Positions 33,858 through 41,603 of a stretch of DNA of 64,000 nucleotides are shown piece by piece. The stretch spans positions 49,589 to 113,588 of the forward strand of contig NZ_JABSPA010000001.1 of assembly GCF_013214175.1 (NCBI RefSeq), in the 5' to 3' direction. The number at the start of each line of letters is the position of its first letter. Position 1 is the stretch's first letter. The notes beneath the pieces were generated by a model, which was given only the letters and a program-made list of their open reading frames with translations, ran no database searches and was not told where the DNA came from. Both the position numbers and the translations under genes were made by a program. This DNA is from Colwellia sp. (lineage in GTDB: Bacteria > Pseudomonadota > Gammaproteobacteria > Enterobacterales > Alteromonadaceae).

Positions 33858-35381
33858 GTGAATTTTAATAAATCAATAATCACTTGTGCTGTTGTTATGG
33901 CACTCGGTCTAAGTCAAACGGCTTTCGCGGCTGAAACTGTGAAAGAAGAAAAAGCCGTAGCTGTTATTCAATCAGATCTGATGGTCAATGCCTTAGGTAA
34001 TGTGATTACCTTGTCACAAACTTCTAGCGAAGGTTCAAATATCGGTAATGAAACGACTATTTTCCAAGAAGGTGATGTAAACGGCACTGGCTTTACTGTA
34101 ATCGGTGAAGGTAATGTCGCTGAAATTAATCAAATAGGCAATGACAACCTAGTCGTTGGTACTTTTAAGGGCAATAACAATGAGCTCTACATTGCACAAG
34201 ATGGTGAAATTAACGAAACTGAAAATAACGTAACAGGTGATGAAAACAGCGTTGAAGTGACTCAGCTAGGTGCGGGTTACTTAGGTATTGGTAATCGTGC
34301 CGTCAATGAAATAGTTGGTGACGGTAATGAGGTTGTTATTGACCAAGGTGAAGGTGGTCATTGGGCTATTAACTCAGAAATAAAAGGTTCTAATAATACT
34401 ATTGATATTGTCCAAGATGGTGAATGGAATGAGAGCTACTTAACGACTATTGTCGGTGACGATAATGCCATTGAAGTGACTCAAGATGGCTATTGGAGTG
34501 TTACAACTATCTCTTCGATTGAAGGTGATGCCAATGAGTTATCGATTGATCAAGAAGGTGATCGAAATAATATTACTATTGCTTCAATTGAAGGTGATGC
34601 CAATGAGTTATCGATTGAGCAAGAAGGTGATCGAAATAAGATTACTATTGCTTCAATTGAGGGCGATGACAACGAAATTTCTATCGACCAAGAAGGCAAT
34701 AACAACATCGTTGAATCTTCGATATATACAGGGATGTCTAACTCTGTTGATGTCATGCAAAACGGTGATGGCAACAGTGCCAGCTTTGATGCCATTGGTG
34801 ATGATAACGACTTTAATTTCACCCAAGTAGGTGACAGCAATATTAGTTACATTGCTACTATTGGTATGAATAATGAGTACAGCTCTGTGCAAGTAGGTGA
34901 CTTAAACGAAAGCCATGTGATGAACTTTAATGGTGATGATAATGACATTGACGTGATGCAATCAGGTAGTGAAAATGTTGTTGTTGTGCAAGCTTCAGCT
35001 GAGAATAAGGAGTTACTTACCAGCGAAAATGATATTGATATTTCTCAAACCGGTTTTGCTAATGACGCTGTAGTTATGTTGAGTACGATTATTGATAGTA
35101 ATGCCAACACCATTGATATTGATCAAACAGGTGAGTTGAACTCATTAGATATTTTAGTTGAAGGCAGTAACCATCAAATTGGTATCGAGCAAATAGGTGA
35201 TGAAAACTTAATCACTGGCGAGGGTGGTGCCACTATGCTTATTGGAGGCAATAATATTGAATTTAATATAAGCCAAATAGGTAATGGCAACATTGTTGAA
35301 GGCTCATTTATCAGTGATTCTGGTGTGATTTCTATTACCCAACTGGGTGATTGGAATACTGCTGTAATTGTTCAGCAATAA
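33858..35381 (+). CDS. Giant curlin-repeat amyloid subunit (CsgA/CsgB-like)
   Basis: 507 residues from GTG 33858 with an AGGG ribosome site. Signal peptide 1-24 (ends AFA). The rest is built of curlin-type repeats of about 20-23 residues. About 19 copies of the Q-x-G-x-x-N corner can be counted (INQIGNDN, IDQEGDRN, FTQVGDSN, ISQIGNGN, ITQLGDWN). E. coli CsgA has 5 and 151 residues. The protein is very acidic. Residues 221-266 are two nearly identical 23-residue units, a recent duplication. It would be secreted through CsgG and polymerise into surface amyloid fibres. As the only curlin gene here it may act as both nucleator and main subunit. Confidence 0.9.
   Translation: MNFNKSIITCAVVMALGLSQTAFAAETVKEEKAVAVIQSDLMVNALGNVITLSQTSSEGSNIGNETTIFQEGDVNGTGFTVIGEGNVAEINQIGNDNLVVGTFKGNNNELYIAQDGEINETENNVTGDENSVEVTQLGAGYLGIGNRAVNEIVGDGNEVVIDQGEGGHWAINSEIKGSNNTIDIVQDGEWNESYLTTIVGDDNAIEVTQDGYWSVTTISSIEGDANELSIDQEGDRNNITIASIEGDANELSIEQEGDRNKITIASIEGDDNEISIDQEGNNNIVESSIYTGMSNSVDVMQNGDGNSASFDAIGDDNDFNFTQVGDSNISYIATIGMNNEYSSVQVGDLNESHVMNFNGDDNDIDVMQSGSENVVVVQASAENKELLTSENDIDISQTGFANDAVVMLSTIIDSNANTIDIDQTGELNSLDILVEGSNHQIGIEQIGDENLITGEGGATMLIGGNNIEFNISQIGNGNIVEGSFISDSGVISITQLGDWNTAVIVQQ
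34518..34655 (+). repeat. Near-perfect 69-bp tandem duplication in the curlin gene
   Basis: 34518-34586 and 34587-34655 differ at only about two positions and encode the unit IEGDANELSI-D/E-QEGDRN-N/K-ITIAS. A third, more diverged unit follows from 34656. Confidence 0.9.
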
Positions 35382-35404
35382 TTGCAATTAATAGGTATTT
35401 GAAT

Positions 35405-35425
35405 AAGGGGCTTATGGCCCCTTTT
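35405..35425 (+). terminator. Terminator-like hairpin between curlin gene and csgE
   Basis: AAGGGGC-TTATG-GCCCCTT followed by TT; 24 bp after the curlin stop and before csgE. It probably attenuates transcription into csgEFG. The T-run is short, so termination should be partial. Confidence 0.65.
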
Positions 35426-35437
35426 ATCTATCATAAT

Positions 35438-35830
35438 ATGACTAAATATATATGTTCCTTGCTGGTAGCTATTACCCTGTTATTTACTTCTTTGTGTCAT
35501 GCTACTAGCGAAGTCGAAATTGGTGGTTTACTACTGGATAATACTAAGAGCCGTTTAGGTCATGATTTTTATTATGAGTTCAGTCAGTTATGGCGAGATA
35601 TTCCAAATACGCAAGGTATCAATGTGCAAATAATTGAGCAACTTGTACCAAGGGCAGGTACTAGACTTAGCCTTAGGCTGAATGGTCGAACCATTTATGT
35701 TACCCATTTTGGCCGCCGGCAAACACCTGTTAAAGAAAAAGTAGAACAAGCGATATTTATATTGATTGATGCCATGAAAAGGTCTCAATATCAACAGGAT
35801 AGTCTTGATATGGCTGGAGATGGTTGGTAG
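35438..35830 (+). CDS. csgE: CsgE, curli assembly/secretion factor
   Basis: 131 residues from ATG 35438, close to E. coli CsgE (129). The ATG at 35414 lies inside the loop of the terminator hairpin and is less likely. Signal peptide about 1-22 (ends CHA). The mature part has EIGGLLLDNTKSRLGHDFYYEFSQLW, split as conserved blocks, then IIEQLVPRAGTRLSLRLNGRTIYVT. CsgE caps the CsgG pore and guides curlin to it. It overlaps the beginning of the region upstream of csgF by only a few bases. Confidence 0.92.
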   Translation: MTKYICSLLVAITLLFTSLCHATSEVEIGGLLLDNTKSRLGHDFYYEFSQLWRDIPNTQGINVQIIEQLVPRAGTRLSLRLNGRTIYVTHFGRRQTPVKEKVEQAIFILIDAMKRSQYQQDSLDMAGDGW

Positions 35831-35859
35831 TCATTAATAGAATCAGAAAGGTAGTAATA

Positions 35860-36276
35860 ATGAAGAAGTTAATTTTGGCGTTAGTGATTAGCATTAGCGT
35901 AAGTGGTTATGCATCGGGCTCTGAATTGGTTTACAAACCCATTAACCCAAGTTTTGGTGGCAGCCCATTAAACGGCAATTTTCTGTTAGGTAAAGCACAA
36001 GGCCAAAATAAACATAAGGCACCACAAAGTACGAAAAGCTTTGAGGAAAAGGTAGCTAATGCCATTGAACGTGCAACTATCAGCGATATTGTCCGAAAAT
36101 ATAAAGATACAGTATTGGGTGAAAGTGTGGTCATTAATAATGCTGAAGATAGCACTTTTATTAGTGGTGATTATCAAATTGATATTTTATCGTCTAATAG
36201 TGACACTATCACGATTGAAATCACTGATCTATTGACAGATAAAGTGACCATAATTGAAATACCGAAGTTTGGGTAA
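35860..36276 (+). CDS. csgF: CsgF, curli assembly protein
   Basis: 138 residues from ATG 35860, the same length as E. coli CsgF, with AAAGG upstream. Signal peptide about 1-19. The hallmark region after cleavage, ELVYKPINPSFGGSPLNGNFLL, is the part that inserts into CsgG and forms a second pore constriction. The C-terminal half has SDIVRKY and a strand-rich end (IEITDLLTDKVTIIEIP). CsgF links curlin nucleation to the cell surface. It lies 29 bp after csgE and 4 bp before the csgG start. Confidence 0.93.
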   Translation: MKKLILALVISISVSGYASGSELVYKPINPSFGGSPLNGNFLLGKAQGQNKHKAPQSTKSFEEKVANAIERATISDIVRKYKDTVLGESVVINNAEDSTFISGDYQIDILSSNSDTITIEITDLLTDKVTIIEIPKFG

Positions 36277-36280
36277 CTCA

Positions 36281-37126
36281 GTGAAATATTCAATAAAAAA
36301 GCCAGTGAAAAATTCAATGAGAAACCCAATAAAAAAGCCAATAAAAATAATTATGTTAATCGGCTTACTTAGCTTATTGTCGGCCTGTAGCGTACTTGAA
36401 TCGACCAGTCGCCTCATTCCTCCAGACAAGTCGTTAGCGACGAAGATGATGCCATTAGAAAGCTTTAAGGAACTGAAAGCGCTACCTAAACCTAAAGGTG
36501 CAATACCTGTTTCGGTTTATGCTTATCGAGACCAAACCGGTCAATACAAACCGCAAGCTAATGTAAGCTCATTCTCTACCGCGGTAACACAAGGGGCAAC
36601 GTCTATTTTGATGCAAGCATTAAGTGATTCTGATTGGTTTTTACCGGTGGAACGAGAAGGTCTACAAAATGTATTAACTGAGCGAAAAATTACCCGTGCG
36701 GCAAATAAGGCTAACAAAGCCACAGAACATATTGAATTACCGCCATTAACTTCGGCAAAAATACTCCTTGAAGGCGGTATTATTAGTTATGACTCTAATA
36801 CCAGGACCGGTGGCTTTGGTGCGGAATATTTCGGCATTGGTGCTTCTGAGCTTTATCGTGAAGATCAAATAACGGTTTACCTTCGTGCCGTTGACGTGCG
36901 CACAGGACAAGTACTGGTGTCAGTATCAACCAATAAAAAAGTATTGAGTCAAGAAATGCGTGCTGGTTTTTTTCGCTATGTTAGTTTTAAGCGTTTAGCT
37001 GAAGTAGAAGGTGGCTTTAGTGACAATGAGCCTATGCATGTTTGTGTGCAACAAGCGATTGAAAAAGCCATTACCGAATTAGTTATTAAGGGGATAAAGA
37101 GAAACGTTTGGCGCGCTAATATTTAA
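36281..37126 (+). CDS. csgG: CsgG, curli secretion channel lipoprotein
   Basis: 281 residues from GTG 36281 (TTG 36254 and internal ATGs are alternatives; no strong ribosome site decides). Lipobox LLSAC with Cys36 of this start. The long basic leader (KYSIKKPVKNSMRNPIKKPIK) before the hydrophobic core is unusual. The mature part follows E. coli CsgG closely: PVSVYAYRDQTGQYKP, ALSDSDWFLPVEREGLQNVLTERKI split in blocks, EGGIISYDSN, GFGAEYFGIGASELYREDQITVYLR, and FKRLAEVEGGFSDNEP. CsgG forms the nonameric outer-membrane curlin pore. Confidence 0.93.
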   Translation: MKYSIKKPVKNSMRNPIKKPIKIIMLIGLLSLLSACSVLESTSRLIPPDKSLATKMMPLESFKELKALPKPKGAIPVSVYAYRDQTGQYKPQANVSSFSTAVTQGATSILMQALSDSDWFLPVEREGLQNVLTERKITRAANKANKATEHIELPPLTSAKILLEGGIISYDSNTRTGGFGAEYFGIGASELYREDQITVYLRAVDVRTGQVLVSVSTNKKVLSQEMRAGFFRYVSFKRLAEVEGGFSDNEPMHVCVQQAIEKAITELVIKGIKRNVWRANI

Positions 37127-37171
37127 TGCGTTTGTTACAACTACAGCTTAAGTTTGTAGTTGTTTCGAAAT

Positions 37172-37203
37172 AAAAAAGCCAGTGACTAATCACTGGCTTT
37201 TTT
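37172..37203. terminator. Bidirectional terminator between csgG and csgD-like gene
   Basis: AAAAAAGCCAGTGA-CTAA-TCACTGGCTTTTTT. Confidence 0.93.
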
Positions 37204-37216
37204 GTGCTGTTTTTCG

Positions 37217-37921
37217 TTAATAGATAGTTACGGCATAATTTAATGTCCAACTAATCAATTCGATGCGATTTCTGGAACTGGTTTTTCGAAAAATACTGTA
37301 GAGGTGGGTTTTTACTGTATTAGGGCTAATGTGCAGCTGATCGGCAATCTCTTGATTTTTGGCACCCGATGAAACTAAGCCAATTATGGTGTTTTCTCGT
37401 CGGGTAAGGCTAGGTAAGTGTGTGAGTCTCTTAGGGTCGAGAGCTGTAAGCAGACTCGGTCGTCTCTCTTTTTTAAGTAGCTCATTCAATGCACTATTCA
37501 TCGTTTCTCGCTTAAACCAGCGCTCATTTTTTTGTAGTTTGGTGATACCACGTAAGATAATATCAAGACGATCATTGAGGTAAAAAATGCCGGCAAGGCC
37601 TGATAATAACAACTTCTTTTCATCGAATTTGTTTTTTGGCGCATTAAAAAAAATAGTTCGTACGTTATGTATTGTTTTTTGTATGGCTAAGGGGATCACA
37701 TCACCCCAAGTGCAGTGATATAAATCGATAAAAATTAAATTATAGCTTCTGCTTTGGCTGTCATCAGGTAATGATTTTTCTACTGTGGTATCAATATTAC
37801 AGGTTTGCACTAAACCAGTAAAATGATGAATGGAATGATGAAACTCACCGGTATTGATATTATTCTCGCCACCACTGATTAAAAAAAATGCCTTGAGTTT
37901 AGGCGTATTAATTAAGCCCAT
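37217..37921 (-). CDS. csgD: CsgD-like LuxR-family regulator
   Basis: 234 residues. The N-terminal part (1-150) resembles a response-regulator-like receiver as in CsgD: FFLISGG, LIFIDLYHC, but without the full phospho-Asp set. C-terminal LuxR helix-turn-helix (about 170-228): LTRRENTIIGLVSSGAKNQEIADQLHISPNTVKTHLY in two blocks, then RTSSRNRIELI. CsgD controls curli and cellulose genes. It is convergent with csgG rather than divergent as in enterobacteria, and has its own promoter region to the right (37922-38214). Identity as CsgD is supported by its position and fold. Confidence 0.85.
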   Translation of the reverse strand: MGLINTPKLKAFFLISGGENNINTGEFHHSIHHFTGLVQTCNIDTTVEKSLPDDSQSRSYNLIFIDLYHCTWGDVIPLAIQKTIHNVRTIFFNAPKNKFDEKKLLLSGLAGIFYLNDRLDIILRGITKLQKNERWFKRETMNSALNELLKKERRPSLLTALDPKRLTHLPSLTRRENTIIGLVSSGAKNQEIADQLHISPNTVKTHLYSIFRKTSSRNRIELISWTLNYAVTIY

Positions 37922-38214
37922 ATATTATATCTTCCTTGATGATAATTTGTATCTTTTTAAAAACTGACACTACTGTTAATTAATACCATGATACATTGAT
38001 AATAAGCTATCTATATTTACATAAATGTAACATTTACGTGTACAGGTAAATACGGTTAAACCTCTAGCGGTAAATAATTGCATGGCTAGCAACATACAGG
38101 GTTAAGATGATTTGACCTTGAGTAATGAAACCTTCGACAGTTTCATAAAAATAGCCAGTGCAAGCACTAAGGCTTTTAGATAGAATAAGCTTTTTATTTT
38201 CAGCTGCACTGCGC

Positions 38215-38745
38215 ATGTCATATCAATATCAAGATTTAATCCGTATTTTTAATCACACTTTCACTACCAGTATGAATACTCAGTTGGTTAAAGGGGGGGA
38301 TGAACCTTTATATGCGCCAATAAGTGACACATACGAATATCACCGCATAATTTTTGCTCATGGTTTTTTTGCGAGTGCCTTACATGAGGTTGCACATTGG
38401 TGTTTGGCTGGAGCTTCGCGGCGTTTATTGGAAGACTTTGGTTATTGGTATATTCCCGATGGGCGTGATCAAGCACAGCAACTAAAATTTGAACAAGTAG
38501 AAATAAAGCCACAGGCAATTGAATGGGCGTTTTGTGTTGCTGTAGGGAAAAAATTTGATGTCTCGGTAGATAACCTATCTGGCACGGGTAATACTGACCG
38601 TGTTGCCTTTAAACTGGCTGTTTATCAGCAAGTGGAAATTTACTTAAGCTCAGGCTTCCCCCGTGATGCACAAATATATATTGCAGCGCTGGCTGACTTT
38701 TATCAAACGCCATTACCATTAACCCGAGTACAGTTTGCGCTGTAG
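38215..38745 (+). CDS. epmC: EpmC (YfcM), elongation factor P hydroxylase
   Basis: 177 residues from ATG 38215 (E. coli 182). An alternative GTG at 38158 is less likely because it adds an unconserved stretch. Hallmarks: IFAHGFFASALHEVAHWC (metal-binding His-Glu-His), a GYWYIPDGRDQAQQ stretch and EWAFCVAVGKKFDVSVDNLSG. EpmC hydroxylates the modified lysine of EF-P after EpmA and EpmB. The yfcM-(yfcL)-mnmC-fabB cluster is as in E. coli, with an inserted ATP-NAD-kinase-like gene. Confidence 0.93.
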   Translation: MSYQYQDLIRIFNHTFTTSMNTQLVKGGDEPLYAPISDTYEYHRIIFAHGFFASALHEVAHWCLAGASRRLLEDFGYWYIPDGRDQAQQLKFEQVEIKPQAIEWAFCVAVGKKFDVSVDNLSGTGNTDRVAFKLAVYQQVEIYLSSGFPRDAQIYIAALADFYQTPLPLTRVQFAL

Positions 38746-38763
38746 CATTAAGCAGGTAGAATC

Positions 38764-39927
38764 ATGAAAAAATTTAAGCTAGGTTTAGTGATCAACCCTA
38801 TTGCCGGCATAGGTGGAAGTGTTGCTCTAAAAGGCAGTGATGGCATGGTTATGCATGCATTAGCGTTAGGAGCAAAACCGCAAGCCAATGATCGAGCAAA
38901 ATTGGCGCTTGAAATATTACTGCCTTATCAAGATGAAGTTGTTATCTATACAGCCAATGATCAAATGGGTGAGCAGTGTGCTCGTGAGTTGGGTTTTAGC
39001 GTTGAAGTACTTTATCAAGCAGAACACATACAGACGAACAGTGCAGATAGCCAGCAAGCCGCGCAGGCTTTACTTCGTGAAGGGGTAGATATTATATTAT
39101 TTGCGGGTGGCGATGGCACTGCCCGAGATATTGCTAATGTTGTCGCCAGTGATGACGATTATCAGCAAGTGCCTGTGCTAGGTATACCGGCAGGGTGTAA
39201 AATTCATTCTGGTGTTTATGCCATAACGCCAAAAGCTGCAGGTCGTATTATTGAATTGATGGTCACCAAGGAGTTAGTGACTTTAACCACTGGTGATGTC
39301 ATGGATATCGATGAGAGTTTATTCAGACAAGGTATCGTTAAAGCCAAGCGTTATAGCGAGATGAAAATTCCCAGTGAATTGCGCTATGTGCAAGCCGTTA
39401 AATCGGGCGGTAAAGAAAGTGATGAATTTGTGCTGCAAGATATTGCCGCCAATGTTATCGAAGAAATGAACGATTACGATGATAGGCAGTTTATCATCGG
39501 CTCTGGCTCTACTACTGCTTTTTTAATGGCAGAATTGAATCTTGATAATACCTTGCTCGGTGTTGATATTGTTAGCGAGCAAACACTTTCTGCTGCTGAT
39601 GTTACTGAAGCCCAGCTCTTTAAAGCGATCAGTGCTTATCAAGGTATCAGCAAACTGGTTATCACCTTAATTGGCGGCCAAGGTCATGTTTTTGGTCGAG
39701 GTAATCAACAATTAAGTCCCCGTGTTATTCGTACTATTTTAGCGCAGCCAGGCGGCCGTGATAATATTATGATTATCGCTACTAAAGCCAAGTTAGCGGC
39801 TTTGGCAAATAAGCCATTGATTAGCGATACCGGTGATGCCGAGTTAGATCAGCAGTTATCTGGATTTATGCCAATAACAACAGGCTATAAAGACCAAGTA
39901 CTTTACCCACTTGCTAGCCCTCAGTAA
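38764..39927 (+). CDS. ATP-NAD kinase family protein
   Basis: 387 residues. It begins FKLGLVINPIAGIGGSVALKGSDG, then has the NAD-kinase-like FAGGDGTARDI signature (GGDGT) and GIPAGCKIHSGVYA; a C-terminal half contains SGSTTAFLM and PRVIRTI. It belongs to the ATP-NAD/AcoX kinase family related to NadK and diacylglycerol kinase folds; the substrate is not known. The real NAD kinase is elsewhere in this window (17434-18315). It follows epmC by 18 bp with an AGGT ribosome site. Confidence 0.88.
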   Translation: MKKFKLGLVINPIAGIGGSVALKGSDGMVMHALALGAKPQANDRAKLALEILLPYQDEVVIYTANDQMGEQCARELGFSVEVLYQAEHIQTNSADSQQAAQALLREGVDIILFAGGDGTARDIANVVASDDDYQQVPVLGIPAGCKIHSGVYAITPKAAGRIIELMVTKELVTLTTGDVMDIDESLFRQGIVKAKRYSEMKIPSELRYVQAVKSGGKESDEFVLQDIAANVIEEMNDYDDRQFIIGSGSTTAFLMAELNLDNTLLGVDIVSEQTLSAADVTEAQLFKAISAYQGISKLVITLIGGQGHVFGRGNQQLSPRVIRTILAQPGGRDNIMIIATKAKLAALANKPLISDTGDAELDQQLSGFMPITTGYKDQVLYPLASPQ

Positions 39928-39977
39928 TATACACAGCAACAATAATTTTATAACTTAACATATTTAAAGTGATTTAC

Positions 39978-40289
39978 ATGCCAACAAATACAAGCTCTTC
40001 AAACAATTCAAGTGAGAAATTAACGACCATTGCCGATTTTTATCAGTATTTAGATGGTTTATTCGATCTAGATGATACTGACAGTGATACATTATTTTCG
40101 GGAGGTTACTTGCGCGGGTTATTTTCTCTAGTGGCTACCGAGTTTGGCGATGAGAGCCAAGCTATTACAAGCGCCTTGGTTACAGGAGTAAACGAAAAAT
40201 TAACTCAAGCTAAAACCGAATTATCACCACAAGATCACGCTATAGTGACTAATTTTTGGCTGAAGATTCAACAGCGGTTTCCACTTTAG
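39978..40289 (+). CDS. yfcL: YfcL family protein
   Basis: 103 residues from ATG 39978 (a GTG at 39969 is also in frame). A small acidic cytosolic protein: FYQYLDGLFDLDDTDSDTLFSGGYLRGLFSL, then EKLTQAKTELSPQDHAIVTNFW in separate helices. The family (about 90 aa in E. coli) is always found near epmC and mnmC; function not known. No membrane or signal sequences. Confidence 0.85.
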   Translation: MPTNTSSSNNSSEKLTTIADFYQYLDGLFDLDDTDSDTLFSGGYLRGLFSLVATEFGDESQAITSALVTGVNEKLTQAKTELSPQDHAIVTNFWLKIQQRFPL

Positions 40290-40326
40290 TCCAAGCTTTA
40301 CGCACTTTTATATTTATAATGAGCGG

Positions 40327-41577
40327 TTAGTGATTGATGTTACTCTTTTTTAGAGATGTTTTTTCTAGCATTTCTAACAAGTTGCCCGATGATTTACCCG
40401 CTCTAGTGCTATAAAGTTGCACCAGCTCTTTAAAACTTACTTGGGTCAGTGTTTCGCTTTGCAGTAAGTGAATGTACTCACTAATATTTTTTTTGCTAAT
40501 AAGAGCTAGTTCAAAGCTATTGTAGTGTTCATTGACAAAAACGTTATGACTTATGCCTTGTTCTTCATTATAAATTGCCATTATTGCCATAGCTCCCATC
40601 ATAAAGTGGCCGCCAATACTTGCCGTCAACTTATTATTATTTATGCTTATTATTGCTTTTGGCGTCCAATCAAAACCACCTACTAAAATATCAACCCCTA
40701 CTACCTTGCCGCTGTCTTCAATTGCGTCAACTACTGCTAAGGCCATATGATCAGAGGCACACCAAATGATGTTGATATTAGGATAGCGTTTTAATAATCC
40801 TATTGTCTTTTGATAGGCGTCCTCTGCAGACCAACCAGCATGAACAATTTGTGTTAATTGAGCACCACTCTCCTTGATTGCCTTTTGTAATCCGCTATTT
40901 CTTAAGCTAGATTCTGAACCAAAGTGACCACTAATTCCGGCGACAATAGGCTTTTTGTTAGCGCTTTTAACCATATTTATCAATGATTTTGCTAACATGT
41001 GACCAGCACTGCTATTATTGAAATATATTTCACCAAGCCAGTTTTTATATTTATTGCCAGGAGTACCAATAAGGGTCTTTTCTTCTTTAGCTATGGTTTG
41101 CTCTAAGGTTATTACTTTCACTTGTTGCTGCTGGAGAAAATCCATAGTTAATTTTGCATGGCCTGGGTAGTTTAGCAATACAATATAATCAGGGACTGGG
41201 TTATGCTCAAAGTATTTTTTTAATTCATCTAGTTGGAAAAAGCGCGTGCCATGACCGTAAATTATTGCTAAATCAATATTTAACTCAGTAGCTGCTTGCT
41301 TAGTTATTTTCTCGATTTTATGCCAGAAAGGATCATTTTCAATAGATGGATTAACTAATAAAACCCGTATTTTATTGGACGTGTTTTTTTCGATGTTACT
41401 TTCGCCAACATTACCTTCAACACTACTTTCAGCAATGTTATTTTCAGTAATGTTACTTTCAGAAATCTCAGCTTCGCTTGCCAAAGCTGAATGACAAAAT
41501 AACCCCATCATCATTACCAGTGCCAACTGTTGTAATGCCTTGCTAAGACTGGTTATTACCTTGGTGTTTTTGAACAT
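40327..41577 (-). CDS. Orphan periplasmic sugar-binding (LuxP/RbsB-like) protein
   Basis: 416 residues from ATG 41577, 27 bp after the mnmC stop on the same strand. Signal peptide (about 1-34, ending ALA) is followed by an unusual linker of degenerate ESNI/EN repeats (about 35-65). The Peripla_BP fold follows: KIRVLLVNPSIENDPFWHK, GHGTRFFQLDEL, VPDYIVLLNYP, GISGHFGSESSLRNSG, IIWCASDHMALAVVDAIE, GVDILVGGFDW. No ABC permease or ATPase gene is adjacent, so it may serve a sensor (as LuxP does for LuxQ) or a remote transporter. Ligand unknown. Confidence 0.82.
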   Translation of the reverse strand: MFKNTKVITSLSKALQQLALVMMMGLFCHSALASEAEISESNITENNIAESSVEGNVGESNIEKNTSNKIRVLLVNPSIENDPFWHKIEKITKQAATELNIDLAIIYGHGTRFFQLDELKKYFEHNPVPDYIVLLNYPGHAKLTMDFLQQQQVKVITLEQTIAKEEKTLIGTPGNKYKNWLGEIYFNNSSAGHMLAKSLINMVKSANKKPIVAGISGHFGSESSLRNSGLQKAIKESGAQLTQIVHAGWSAEDAYQKTIGLLKRYPNINIIWCASDHMALAVVDAIEDSGKVVGVDILVGGFDWTPKAIISINNNKLTASIGGHFMMGAMAIMAIYNEEQGISHNVFVNEHYNSFELALISKKNISEYIHLLQSETLTQVSFKELVQLYSTRAGKSSGNLLEMLEKTSLKKSNINH

Positions 41578-41603
41578 AGTGAGAAAAAATCGATGGATAT
41601 TAC

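Noticed and set aside
34486..34892. Alternative-frame ORFs inside the curlin gene
   Set aside because: They arise from the regular repeat structure (periodic codons) and have no ribosome sites.
35414..35437. ATG 35414 as start of csgE
   Set aside because: It lies in the loop of a terminator-like hairpin with the ribosome site in its stem, and the extra residues have no counterpart in CsgE; ATG 35438 gives the usual length and signal peptide.
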